Source: Pseudomicrostroma phylloplanum | Taxonomy: Eukaryota > Basidiomycota > Exobasidiomycetes > Microstromatales | Assembly (NCBI GenBank): GCA_039545275.1 | Contig: BCHS01000008.1 | Location: forward strand, 186,001-250,000 | DNA length: 64,000 nucleotides | Direction of reading: 5' to 3' | In this document: positions 43,854 through 57,770 of the stretch, piece by piece | Layout: every line of letters starts with the position of its first letter | How positions within the stretch are numbered: the stretch's first letter is position 1 | Made by a program: the position numbers and the translations under genes | The notes under the pieces: generated by a model | Database searches by the model: none | What the model saw: the letters and a program-made list of their open reading frames with translations, nothing else | Told to the model about the DNA's origin: nothing

Positions 43854-46800
43854 ATGGCGGCGTCTATGCCAGCGGTAGAGCTGTTCACCACCTCCATCCT
43901 TTCGAACCACAAGATCAGACATCGTCATGAGCGATACGTTGCAGTCTTTGCGGCAAAGAAGATCGATTACGTCTACCATGACATGGCATCGGATGATGAA
44001 GCAAAGAAGAGGTTCCGGAGAAAGGTAGGCATATAGACAGGCTTGCGGTAGGCGATATTTGGTCGGACTCTTACCCCGGACTCGCCCGTGCGTGCCATTG
44101 CTTCCACTCGTAGGCCCTCGATCCGCAGATCCCCAATATCCTGGTACACAACGAGTGGCGAGGTACTTTCGAGGAGTTTGAGGAGTCGGTGGAATTCGGA
44201 GAGCTCGACCTCTTCCTTAAGATCGACCCTAGCAAAGTTGCTACCTCAAGTGTGGCACCGGAACCATCCCAATCCTCCAATGACAATGAGCCTCCAGTAG
44301 CTTCGAGCTCAGCCAGTACTTCAGCTTCCCTGAGGAGCTCCGCCACCGTTCCCCGGAAGCTCCCGCCGGCCCCTTCGGTAATGCCTAGGATGGCGCCCGT
44401 TGGCTCTGGCGCCGGACCGAAACGTGATTCAGCCAGTGATCTCCTGGCCACGATCGACCTGGCCAAGTTGAAATTGACAGATGCTGATATTGACGCTCTC
44501 CTGGAAGAGGCCGAGCCTACCAAAGCCAAGGCAGCTCACCAAGCTACCGCCAAGGCACCCAAGACGTCAACTCTGTACCCTGGGGAGCAGGCCAGCACCC
44601 AAGAGGTCAAGAGGACATACTTCCCTTCCGAAAATGCTGGCGTGAAGCCCCTTCGACTTCCCAAGATGGGCAACGCCGCCAGTCCAGCCGGTCCATCAAA
44701 AGCGGCGACATCTTCGACACCTTTCTCGAGCAGCTCAGTCTCGCCGACCTCCTCTTCCATTGCTCGGTACTCAGCAAGCCAGAACTCCACACGGGCATTG
44801 GCAGCCGAGGCTTCTGCCAGCGCATCGGGCAGGAACTTTACGGCCCGCCAAGTACGAGCTGGTATGGACTCGGGCAAAGAGCTGCAGGACGTCCTTGAGG
44901 ACTATACGGCCGGCTCTTCAGCTGCTGCAAGCTCAGTCGACGCTCTCTTCGACGATCTGGGTCTCAGCGATATCCACATGTCAGAGCAAGAGACAGAGGC
45001 ATTCCTGGCGAACGGCACCGTACCAGAGGGTCTAGAAGTCGGCGGAAGCAGACTACGAAGGAGCAAGAGCAAAGCTGGCAAGGCAAGGGAGGAGGAAGCT
45101 GCCAAGGGTGTGGCTGCCCAAGCTCGAGAGCTGGCTGCAGACAGAAGAGCCAGTGCTCAGCTGGCAAGGGAGCGCAAGGAGCGCAAGGCTTCACTGAGCG
45201 GTCAAGAGATGCTCAAGACTCCACTGGCGGAGGATCCTCTGACGAAGCCTGCTGGCGAGTTCTCTGTTGCGCGAAAGGCGGTACCGGAGATCTCGGATAA
45301 GACCAAAGAGGTGCTGGAGAAGGCAAAAGAGAAGCGGGCTAGTCGGCTTGTCGGACTGCCTATGACTGCGCCGCAATCAGAGTCCGGAGCGCTCATGGGT
45401 GCCACTGAGGCTAGAATGGCCCGCGAAGAGCAGACTCCAGCATCCGAAGACAAGACGATGGACAACAAAGTCACAGATTCTCAGCCGAGCACAGAGGGAC
45501 GTCAGGCTGGAGCAGCAGCAGCAATCCCTATTTCTGCGACTACAATGCCGTCGACGATTGCGCCCGCAGTCTCTGCTTCAGACTCCAAAGCTGAAGCTCA
45601 AGGCGTTCTTCTCGAGTCTAAGTCTGGAGAGTCAACAGGTTTGCCAACAAAGACTGCTGGAGAACCCCAGATCGACGCCAAGCCTGCACCCGAGATTGCC
45701 CCCGAGGAGGTCACAGGAATTGCACTCGGCGACATCGAAGCTTCAGCTGCTGCTGGCCCATCAAAGACGTCATCAGTGGCTGTGGACGAGACTCTCGAGC
45801 CCATCCTTGATGAACCCACTCGTTCCTCGATTGTCCGTCCATCTAGAACGTCCTCTGCCACTCTCGATGAGACTCTCGAGCTCGTTTTTGATGAGCCCAC
45901 TGCTCACGCCATGACATCTACCGAAGCTCCCTCTGAACCTGGACCTTCCGCCCCTCCCAAGGAGACAGAGGTGACGAATACCAAGCAGCAAGGAGATTTG
46001 CCTTCCGCCCCTGCGCCGCCTCCTGAGGCTGCAGCCTGTCCTGTCGATTCAGCGGCAGCTAAGGAGCCGGCAGGGGTTACTCCACCCGTTGAAGAGGAAG
46101 AGAAGCTCGATGACTTGCTAGCGAGGTTGCAGAGTCTGGGCAAATCCATGGGCAGCGGAACCGGAGAAGATCCCAGCGCTCCCTTCTCCCCTCCCGCACC
46201 AATCGCAAAATCACCTCGCGAAGCATCAGACACACCCTCCTCCACCGAAGCTTCAGCTCCCCGCAGGCCCCCCAGAGAGCGAGATACTTCCTCGAACAGC
46301 ACCAGCTCGCGGAAGGCGATCGACGTACAGCGCACAACGATCTACCCAGCGACCATCTCCCCCTCGTCCTCCTTCAGCGGCACTATCCCCTCCACTCAGG
46401 CGACCCCGCGCAGCCCCCCTGCCAGGGAAGGCCCCTCCTCGGCGTCATCGCCCAGTGCTGCCGGTCTTGCCTCGCCTCCACCACCACCAACTCCAAACGG
46501 CAGCGGCAGCGGAGGCGGTAGTACATCGAAGAGTCCCAAGCTCAAGGGCAAGCTGAGCAGGATCAAATCCTTCGGATCGATCAAGCGGAGCGCCTCTAGT
46601 AGCTCTAACCTCTCTTCTCAACAGCAGCAGCAGCAGCAGCAACAGATCCCTTCTTCGCCTCGCGAAGCAGTACCAGAGGTCCCCTCCCTCGTGAGCGTAG
46701 CGAGCCGGAGCGCGAGCGCGAGTGCAAGCGAGGCTCCCGAGCGCCCCTGGCGTTTAGAGCGCACTCTGAGCCAGGTGTTGCGAGACGCGGATGCTGCTCT

Positions 46801-46963
46801 GGGCGAAGATAACGGTCTGGACAGTTATGATGGTGATGGCGATGGCGATGGCGGCGGTGGGTCGGGTGCTCAAGGGGGCGAGGGCAGGGGTGGGAGAGAT
46901 GGATATAGACAGAGCGTGCTTATGCCTGATGATGGATTGGGGGAGGCGGAGATACCCCATTGA
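43854..46963 (+). CDS. SH3BGR/thioredoxin-fold domain protein with long disordered tail
   Basis: Exons 43854..44024 and 44114..46963 give 1006 aa. The first ~90 residues form a glutaredoxin-like SH3BGR domain: MPAVELFTTSILSNHKIRHR, HERYVAVFAAKKIDYVYHDM, then after the splice ALDPQIPNILVHNEWRGTFE with EEFEESVEFGELDLFLKID. The active-site Cys pair of true thioredoxins is absent, as in SH3BGR proteins. The remaining ~900 residues are Ser/Ala/Glu/Pro-rich and predicted disordered, with a coiled, charged stretch around residues 290-390, a polyglutamine run (about 46621-46645), two near-identical repeats (see the repeat at 45775-45905), and an Asp/Gly-rich C-terminus. A cytoskeletal or scaffold role is a guess. 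The intron has donor GTAGGC and acceptor CGTAG. Confidence 0.83.
45775..45905 (+). repeat. Internal duplicated segment in SH3BGR-like gene
   Basis: Two near-copies encode V-D-E-T-L-E-P-I-L-D-E-P-T-R and L-D-E-T-L-E-L-V-F-D-E-P-T-A, joined by SSIVRPSRTSSA. The DNA of the two copies (GACGAGACTCTCGAGCCCAT and GATGAGACTCTCGAGCTCGT) is also similar, so this looks like a recent tandem duplication in the disordered tail. Confidence 0.7.
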
Positions 46964-47257
46964 TCAGCGAAGGTCGCACACGAGATCAAGGTGCGGAGCA
47001 GTGCAGACGAGAGGACCTAACATAGATGGAGCGGAGAGGGTACTCTATCGTAGTGTACTTTGATTAGATTACAACCAGCACCTCTGCCTACAAGGCGCTA
47101 TTGACAATCCATATCATCATCCAACAACGATACAGACCACCTGTCCCGTCCCGCCTGCGAGTAGAGAACCCCGGCCCTGTCCTCATCGGAGCACTCCTCT
47201 CCAACCCCCTCTCCCCACTCTCCCAACCCTTCCCCGGTCCCCCGCTCCCTCGCTCCC
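46964..47257. other. Convergent intergenic region
   Basis: 294 bp between converging genes. CT-rich at 47190-47255. Nothing recognised. Confidence 0.35.
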
Positions 47258-49138
47258 TTACTCTGCGTGCTTACTCGACCGGAAGAACTGGTTCCGAAAG
47301 TCCCCCTGGTCAACATTGGCTCTGAAGCGGCCGGACTGCTGGTCGAATTGGGTGTGCCGGTCTGATATGCTCGAGGTGGGCTTGGAGGTGGGCAGAGGTT
47401 CGGCGGAAGAGGAGGTAGGGAGTGCCTCTTTGGCGGGTGCTGCTGAAGAAGAAGAAGAAGTGTTCGCTTGTTGACATGTGCAGGAGCGGGGACGTCTTTG
47501 CATTGTCACCAGCTACGAAGAGAGGGGGAGGCGGGGGGTAAAGTAGATCAGAGCGCAGTTCACTGCGGGTCCCTTCCTCTCCTGCACTTTTCGATCCGGT
47601 CCACTCACCCTTCTGGCCCATTTGCCGAAATCCTGCGTCGAGACGGCTACCGACTCCCACTCGTTGCCCCCATCGGGCACCTCTGTCCTACTCTCTCCCT
47701 CATCCTCCTCATTCATCACCGGCATCCAAAACACCAATCTCCCTCCATCCTTGACCAGCCCTGCAGAAAAGCGAAGCAGGTCATCGAGAAGGTCATTGAG
47801 TGCGTAGGGTCGGGTAGGGGGGATGTAGTCTTCTTGCTCGTGGGACCAGCCTTGCTTCTCCTCGAGCCAGTAGGGCTCGCTGCGCTGCTTGTTCACGTCG
47901 CGGTGGCCGAGACGCTTGGCTCCGGCACGCACGCCATAGGGTGGGTCGGCCACGACTGCGTCTAGGAAACCTTGCTGTCTGCGTGAGGCGGAGGAGGACG
48001 AAGAGGCGGACGCACAAGAGCAGCTCGCACTGCATGAGGTTGCCGAGGAGGGTGCCTCCCTGGCTATCCTCCAAGGGTGCTGTGTAATGTCGAAAGTGAG
48101 GCAGTCGAGAAATTTGTCCTGCAGGCCATACTGCTTTGCAGCTCTTGTGATGCCCGTCTCTGCATTGCGATCTCCCTTGTCGGCCTTGCCTCTCATCATC
48201 CTCCCGTCGATGTCCGACCCAAAGACGTACGCTCCCATGGCGGCACAGGCTATGAGGAGCGAGCCCGTCCCCACAAAGGGATCATAGACGATCTTCCCAC
48301 CGCTACCTGGGGCGGGGGAAGAGAGGGCCATCTGGGCGTGGTTGAGACTCATCTCTGCCTCCATGGATGTATTGCCAATGTACTTTCGCTTCTTTAGATC
48401 TAGTCGCTCGATCCAGTCACGCGCGGGCAAGACTCCCTTGGGCAAGGTGATGCGCCGCCCAGCTACAGCTAGCCTCAATTGGTCGTTCATGGAGGCGTCT
48501 TGATTCTGCTGGGGTATAGCTGCTCCACTCAGGCCCCAGCGTTCCTCCCACCACACTAGCTCAAAGTGAGGGTTCTTCAGATTGACTGGGCCTTGGAAGG
48601 AGAGGAAGCCGAGGGATTCGATGATACGGTTCTTGTCCTCTTGGGACTGCTTGACGCCAATCACTGCTACATCGGCCTTCCAGGTGAGTGATGCGGGGCG
48701 TAGCACATCGTATACACGCTCCGAAGAGGGTTGCTGCAGAGCTGCTAAGAGGCCGGCGATGGTGCTGCCGGCAGCCCAGAGGTGCGTGATGCTCTTTACC
48801 ACGGAGCACTTCTCGAGCATCAGTGCAGCTTCTCTGTCCGATGGCAGGGAGACGAGGGCGAATGGCCTGCCTGCATCTTCTTCTGGCTGGTAGGTAGCAT
48901 CGTATGAATCGAGGATGTCCTGGTAGGCTAGAGAGAAGGGCGAGGTGTCTGATGGGAGAGGATAGAAGCGGAGGGGTATGGAATACTCTTGTGCTACCGA
49001 GCGGAAGACGGGGAAGCGAAAGGTGGGATGACTGAGTGGGAAGTGAACGACGTAGATGTTGGGGAGAGGTGAAGATGACGATGAAGACGGGTGTGAGGGC
49101 GAGTGCGACGAGGATGAGTCGCCCTGTGTCTGTGCCAT
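47258..49138 (-). CDS. TRM11: tRNA (guanine-N2-)-methyltransferase Trm11
   Basis: Catalytic subunit of the Trm11-Trm112 complex, which makes m2G at position 10 of tRNAs in the cytoplasm, using S-adenosylmethionine. Exons 47609..49138 and 47258..47512 give 594 aa. The N-terminal THUMP-like region includes PNIYVVHFPLSHPTFRFPVF. The methyltransferase core has LDLKKRKYIGNTSMEAEMSL, the SAM motif IVYDPFVGTGSLLIACAAMG, YVFGSDIDGRMM, and the catalytic DPPY motif in FLDAVVADPPYGVRAGAKRL. The second exon restores the family C-terminus ending DFRNQFFRSS; reading through the donor would lose it. A Ser-rich insert sits just before the DPPY motif. Confidence 0.95.
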
Positions 49139-49880
49139 TGTGTGTGGTGTGTGTGTGTGGTGCGGGTACGCGGTCCGTACCAGTGCTATGCTCTGTGTGT
49201 GTGCAATTCTTCTGATCGGCCTCTGGTCTGTCTGTTTCTCTCCATGCAGACACGGAAAGGGAAAAAGAGGCGAGAAACTCCGNNGGGGGGGGGGGGGGGG
49301 TGAGTGGTGCTTTGTTTGGCAGAGGGCAAGAGGAGCGAGCGTGGCTTGCGCCTTGACTTAGGCTGGCACATCTCCGCGCCTGGCTGCTGCCCCCCCCGCG
49401 TCGACGCATCGCATCCAGGAGAGACAAGACACACGGACAAGGCAAGGAAGGCGATCCCACTGCAAAGTAGCCGCCAGCCTCACACTTCATTGTTCGCCGA
49501 GCACTACTCGCACTACTCGCCTCCCCCCCGTCCCTTCGCCCGCTGACGATCTACCGCTACTGCTACCATCGTCCCATCAGCATTGCAACTTGCCCAACCA
49601 CACTCGTACTCTCACCCACACTCCCCTCTGCCACCCAACAAGTACCCACAACCGCGAAACACTGGCAGCTCGCGCACGCTCCTTTCATAAACGCCGGTTC
49701 ATCATACGCAAACAGCACACAGGGTCTGACAGCGCTTGAAGCCAGATTCAGTCTCCATAGCACCAGCACGCATTCGAATTACACATCGTAACGCCCACAT
49801 TCAAGCAGAACATCAACCACCTTGATTCCATACCCCTTTCCTGCCCTCACACTCTCACACACACATAATCTTCGGCCAAG
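49139..49880. promoter_or_regulatory. Divergent promoter region TRM11 / ARF6-type gene, with small sequence gap
   Basis: 742-bp bidirectional region. A GTGTGTGTG tract lies at about 49140-49160. Two ambiguous bases (49283-49284) precede a run of sixteen G (49285-49300), clearly a sequencing problem. An ACACACACAT tract lies just upstream of the ARF start. No gene recognised. Confidence 0.5.
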
Positions 49881-50887
<1,007 letters not shown>

Positions 50888-51480
50888 AGTGGCTCCCTGT
50901 CAATCCACTCACTACGACCTCCCTAATCCCCCCTCCCTACCCTCGTGTCACGCTCGTCACCCCTACTTCTTCACATTTCATCCTTTCTCTTCCCATCGTT
51001 GCATTCGTCTGTTCCTCTTTTCTCCTCTTGAGCCTTGCTTTGCTGCGCATCACCAGCAGACTAATACACTGTTATAACAAGCGTCGATGGAGGACAGGCA
51101 GGCTGAGCGAAGGGAAAGAGATTTGCGCGGGGTGGAGTTGAAGCCGGAGCTGGAGCTGGAGCTGTGCTATGAGCTAGCTCTACCAATACCTTTCGACTCG
51201 GCCAGAGAGAGAGCTTCGAGGAAGTCAAACAGAACAGACTCGACACTCGACAAACGGGCCGTCCCCAACGCGACTTCGGAAGCGGAAGCGGGGACGGGAG
51301 CGGGGACGGCAGGAGGAGGAGCGGAGCGGCATGCCGCCGGGCCGCGCTTGCCTGGTGGCTGGCTGCCTCTCTCTCTCCCTCTCTTTTTTTGATTAGCTCT
51401 CTCGCGAAAGGTAAGAGGTGTGCACCTGCTTGCTCCTTGTTTGCGTATCCTCTCGCTTTCGCACTTGCAAGAGGGTATTA

Positions 51481-51500
51481 GCTCAGCTCAGCTCAGCTCG
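51481..51500. repeat. GCTCA pentanucleotide repeat
   Basis: Nearly four tandem GCTCA units, followed by degenerate copies to about 51510. Lies in non-coding DNA. Confidence 0.8.
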
Positions 51501-51580
51501 CCTCAGCTCTCACTCGAGGTACGCCGAGCTCACTTCGAGGTTGGCTGAGAGGGGCTGGCTGAGCAGAGCGGATAAACTGG

Positions 51581-51599
51581 CTAGGCTAGGCTAGGCTAG
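51581..51599. repeat. CTAGG pentanucleotide repeat
   Basis: Almost four tandem CTAGG units in non-coding DNA, 80 bp from the GCTCA repeat. Confidence 0.8.
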
Positions 51600-53198
51600 A
51601 TTGGCGGGGTTGAGGTTGGCAACGCCTCGCTTTGCTCTGCTCTGCGCCACGCTTACTTTCGCTCTTGCCATCCTTCCTCGGCTTGCCGCCGACCCACCGA
51701 GCGGCCCCTTGGCTACTCGTTGCTCTCCTTTTTCCTTGGCTCGAGTTGCTTTGACTTGCCTTTCATGTGTAGGAATCGGGAGGGTGAGGAAGCGATGGGT
51801 TCCCGCGGGAACGCCGGCTCCCATCCTCCTCGGCGGCTCTCCCCATCTGACTCCCGCGGGACGGAGAAGGCGCCGAGGGGGAAGGGGGGAGCCGTGACTT
51901 CCCTATTCCCTTCTTGCTCTTGGCTCTTGGCTCTTGCTCTCCATCTGACTGTCTCTTTTCTCCGATCGTCGAGACTCAGGTGGAGCGCGGCAGAAGTCTA
52001 ATCGAGCGAATGAGCGAGTGAGTGAATGAGTGCTCCAGGGTGCGGAGGGCGCAACATCACATGCTCCCCTCGGGCTCGGTGCTCGGCGTCAGGCTCGGAG
52101 AGAGGACGACGCTCCTGATTTATCAAGCCCTCTTCGCACTGAAGGCGGGTTGAGCGCTCGATCAGTTGATGCAACGAGGGAAATACGACGACTTTGAGTA
52201 TTGCGATCGATTGGGGCATGAGCACGCAGCTGGGACACGTAGCGGCAGACCCGTGAGACATGAGGTATATAAGACTACCGGACGAGACTTCTCGAGCCCA
52301 TCCCTCGACCTGCCCCTGCCCCGTCCAAAGTTCACCCTATCGCTTCACTACTCCTGCCTGCCTGCCTTCCCTGCTCTCCGCAATATTCACCACCCACCAC
52401 TGCCCGAGGTCCCACCACCGCCCGCTCAATCGCCCGACAGACATCCTCCGCAGTCCCTCTCCCTCTTCCTCGCATCCAACCACGCAAGCAGGCATGCCCG
52501 CCTCTCTCTTCATCCCCTCCTTCTCAACACACATGGAGCGCAGGAGAAGACGAGCTCCCGTGGCTTCCGTTTTGACCTCGAGCCACGCCCCTGCAACGGC
52601 TTGCTGCGCGACTTACCCGTCGTATCCTCGTCCGACTTTGACGGACTCGCTGTCCTCTTCACCGAAGGTGTGCCATGCAGGGGTGGAGTGCTCGGGAACG
52701 GAAATGGGAAGGGACAGTACGGAATCACAACGCTCGCAGTGAGGTCTGCAGCAGGAGACCGTGAGTAGCACAGCACGAGGAACCTCAAGAGAGCAGGGGC
52801 AGCGCAGGGCTGACGAGTTTGCTCTACCTTCCCTCTTCCCCTCCTCTCTTCGCCTGCCTGCTGATCAGACGCGACGCGCTCGCAGCCTCTCGAGAGAAGA
52901 CTCGATACCACCACCACTTTCTCGCACCGAATATACCTTAGATACGCTACACCTGAAAAGCGCATGCCCCTGGCCCCGGCTGCACTTGATTTGACTCGCA
53001 CCTTTGTCACTCTGTTCCGTCTCTCTGATACCACACGACTCCTTTGTACTACTTTCTCTCCCTTACCACGTCTGATCTCATCAACTGCATTGCATGATTT
53101 TGATACGGCCCCTCGAGGAGGCAATAAAGAGGTAGAGCAAAGTGCATCACAAGCGTCTCCTCCACCTCCCTTCCCTCTTCCGCATCTTGCCATTGCAC

Positions 53199-54995
<1,797 letters not shown>

Positions 54996-55655
54996 GGTAT
55001 ATGCTTGTCCTTGTAGGTAGGATACGCAGAGAAGAGGCAACTAGGCAACGAGAGAGATGGTATGGGTAGGAAGAAGGATCAGAAGGAAAGAAGGAAAGGA
55101 AGAAAGCACACAGCTTCACTGACTGACCCACCGAAGCGAGGGCACCATCACCCACACCCAGCCTTCCACCGACGAGGAAGGAAAGCCGCACGCTGCGCTC
55201 GAGCCAGGCGCATTTGCCTTCTCCTGCACAAATGGCGTGCTTCCGCACGTTCTCCAACTCACTCTCGCGGTCTCCGTTCTCCTTCTCCGCTCCGCTCCGC
55301 TTCTCTGTTCCGCAAAAATCCTCCACCCACACAGGCCCTCAGGAGACTGGATCACGAGGACAGTCAGTGGGGGTGAAAGAGAGTAGCGACAGATGGAGAG
55401 AAGCGGACGACTCTCGCAAATCGGCACACATCCATGCAGCTGCAACGACTAGGTAGCGTTGACAATCCATTGTATAGACAAGCGGCCCAGTGCGTGTGAC
55501 GGAAGAGGTGATGTATGGACATGGGTGACTGACTACCTGGTACGCGTGACATTTTCCCCTGCTCTTTGACGATGGACAGCCTTCGCCGTGCCGTGTCCGA
55601 TCCGATCTGCGCCTCCATATTGCGTCCCATCCCTTACGGATCACTGTCGCGATGG
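54996..55655. promoter_or_regulatory. Upstream region of MET17 / 3' flank of Zn2Cys6 gene
   Basis: 660 bp between two minus-strand genes, expected to hold the sulfhydrylase promoter. GGAAAGAAGGAAAGGAAGAAA-type purine repeats lie at about 55074-55096, just upstream of the start. I did not see an intact CACGTG core here. Confidence 0.4.
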
Positions 55656-57770
55656 CTACCCCTGATATTGGCCCGACCCACCGTGTGGGGGTCCAAATCG
55701 TCCGGTGCTGCGCGGAGACACCTCCTCCGCCCGTCTCCATCTGTTCTGTTGCTCCTGCCCCGCCTGCGCCAGTCCTGAAGGGGCGCCGTGGGGCCCCGGC
55801 AAACCTCCCGCGGGCTGCATCATGCCGCTCGAGCCCGAGTAGTAAGACGTTGATTTGGAATGGGGAGAGGGGACTTCTTCGTATGGCTGATAGGGGCGCA
55901 CGAAGCCACTCTGCACACCCCCGCCGCCGCCGTCTTCCCTCTGTCCACTCGAGCCCGGCGTGGCCCATCGCTTCTCAGCAGGGGAGGAAGAGCTGGTGGA
56001 ACCGCTCGTAGGGGCATTGTAGGAGGTAGGATCCAGATTGCTTCTGCTCATCCAAGACTGCTGTCCCTCGCCGCTACTGCTGAGATCAGCCTGTAGACTG
56101 CCGGTAGGGTCACGAGCGGGACTTTTGTCAAAAGTGCGAGAGGGCTGCGGAGGACGCTCCTCTCTGAAGGAGGATTCACCTCCTGCCCGGCGGGCCCCAG
56201 AAGGATCGACCCATGAAAGGCTGAGCTGTCTTCCCTTCAGCAGAGGCAAGGGGTCCATGTCCTGAGGCTGCATGAACGGCCCTCCAGCGGTATAAGCTCG
56301 ACCTCTACCCATGGAGGCAGAAGCGGAAGACAATGCGGACCTCTTCGCCCACGCTGAAGTGGAAGAAGAGCGCAGCGGTGGCTCGAGGGCCGTAGTCAAG
56401 GTGCTACGGCCTCTGTCGCCAGGTGCCTCTCGACTGGCCAGATCAGACTTTCTCCTGTGTCGACTCGGGACAAAGTGAATACCTTCCGCGGCGAGGAGCT
56501 CCCTTTCCTTCTTGCTAGGCGGGCCCCTCTTCCTGAGTGTATCCGTGGTCAAGCAGACTCGCCCCGCGGCTGAGCAGCGAGAACAGCTAGGCTTTTCTCG
56601 ATCGCACTTGATCTTGCGCTTGCGGCAATAGTCGCACGCCGCTACTCCTTCTTTGGAGTCTGGCGCTCGGGTGCGGATCCGCTTCAGGATCTCCTCTGCT
56701 CGCTTCTGAACCTTGACGTCAACTGCGCCGGTAGAGGTCGATGTCGACGAGGCTGCGACGGCACTTGTGCTGGCGTGAGGAAGTGGTGAGCTCTCCTCGC
56801 TCTGATTGGAAGACGACCATTGCGTATCGGAGGAGTCTGCTCGCTGATACGTCGTTGCTGCTGTTGGACGGGAAAGTTGGGAAGGGAAATTGACCCGGTC
56901 CTGCGTGGTATTACTAGCGCTGCTTCCGGAAGATGAAGCAAGGCCGCTGGCTTGCAGTAAGGGACTGTACGTGCTTTGGGAGGCGTCGACGCCGAAGTCC
57001 GTTCGACGAATGGAGATATCTTCAGGGCGGCGCTCGTGAAGGCGGCGAGTCCCCTCAAAAGTCGGTATGACGGGCCAAGAGTTGAGACTATCTGCGATAC
57101 CGTGTGACATCCATTCATGCTGCTGTCGTCGCGCCTCCTCGTTGCTGCCGACCCCCTGCGTAAGAGGAGGGCCGCCGGCGCTGAAGGACGCTTGCTCGTT
57201 CGTCGTGCCGCGGAAAAGTTGAGAGGCACCTGCTTCGGGCTCTGGACGATCGCGGCCTGAATAAGGGCCAGAGCTGTCCGCATGGCCAAACTCATCTGAC
57301 GTCGTACGGGAACTGCTGGAGGCTTGTCTTTGACTCGAACTGCCCTGTCCGCCGAAAGCCGTTCCTACCCCCAGCCATGACGGCTGCGAGGAAGACGAAG
57401 AACGAACATAGGGTGCCGCTGACAATTGATTCGGGTACGGGACATCGGCCAGGTCTTGGAAGGACCAGATCGATGGTTGGCCTATCGTACCACCTTCACA
57501 AATTTCGGAAAAGTATTGTTGCTGAGGGGATCCTTGTTGGTATTGCCAGGGCTGCTGCTGATGTTGCTGATGTTGCTGATGTTGTTGTGATTGTGATTGT
57601 TGTTGTTGTTGCTGCTGTGACTGTTGATGCTGTTGTTGCTGCTGGTGCTGGTGCCATGCCTGTTGCCGGGACGCGCCGGGTTGGCCTGTACTGGAAGGCT
57701 GCTCACCCCGTTGCTGCCCTTGCACGTAACGAGGGTCGTTCTGCTGCGCTTCAGAAAGATGTGCGTACAT
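55656..57770 (-). CDS. Zn2Cys6 (fungal binuclear cluster) transcription factor
   Basis: Single-exon gene of 704 aa from the ATG at 57770 (MYAHLSEAQQNDPRYV). The frame is open further upstream but without an ATG. The DNA-binding cluster reads CDYCRKRKIKC, then DREKPSC and SRCSAAGRVC, giving C-x2-C-x6-C-x6-C-x2-C-x6-C, at about residues 384-411. It sits in the middle of the protein rather than at the N-terminus, behind a Gln/Ser/His-rich half with a strong Q tract (about 57540-57650). The region after the cluster (RKRGPPSKKERELLAAEG) is basic. No 'fungal_trans' middle-homology domain is evident. Target genes unknown. Confidence 0.88.
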   Translation of the reverse strand: MYAHLSEAQQNDPRYVQGQQRGEQPSSTGQPGASRQQAWHQHQQQQQHQQSQQQQQQQSQSQQHQQHQQHQQQPWQYQQGSPQQQYFSEICEGGTIGQPSIWSFQDLADVPYPNQLSAAPYVRSSSSSQPSWLGVGTAFGGQGSSSQRQASSSSRTTSDEFGHADSSGPYSGRDRPEPEAGASQLFRGTTNEQASFSAGGPPLTQGVGSNEEARRQQHEWMSHGIADSLNSWPVIPTFEGTRRLHERRPEDISIRRTDFGVDASQSTYSPLLQASGLASSSGSSASNTTQDRVNFPSQLSRPTAATTYQRADSSDTQWSSSNQSEESSPLPHASTSAVAASSTSTSTGAVDVKVQKRAEEILKRIRTRAPDSKEGVAACDYCRKRKIKCDREKPSCSRCSAAGRVCLTTDTLRKRGPPSKKERELLAAEGIHFVPSRHRRKSDLASREAPGDRGRSTLTTALEPPLRSSSTSAWAKRSALSSASASMGRGRAYTAGGPFMQPQDMDPLPLLKGRQLSLSWVDPSGARRAGGESSFREERPPQPSRTFDKSPARDPTGSLQADLSSSGEGQQSWMSRSNLDPTSYNAPTSGSTSSSSPAEKRWATPGSSGQREDGGGGGVQSGFVRPYQPYEEVPSPHSKSTSYYSGSSGMMQPAGGLPGPHGAPSGLAQAGQEQQNRWRRAEEVSPRSTGRFGPPHGGSGQYQG
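57540..57655. repeat. Glutamine/histidine tract coded by CAA/CAG/CAT repeats
   Basis: Tandem TGTTGCTGATGTTGC-type repeats on the plus strand, read as Q/H-rich sequence in the Zn2Cys6 factor. Likely length-variable. Confidence 0.85.

Larger units (their letters stand above)
50888..53198. other. 2.3 kb interval with repeats and a possible orphan transcript
   Basis: Begins with the ARF6 3' flank. Contains GCTCA repeats (51481-51499), CTAGG repeats (51581-51599), a TATA-like TATATAAG at about 52266, and a plus-strand frame joinable over one consensus intron (see findings). No recognised domain. Confidence 0.4.
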
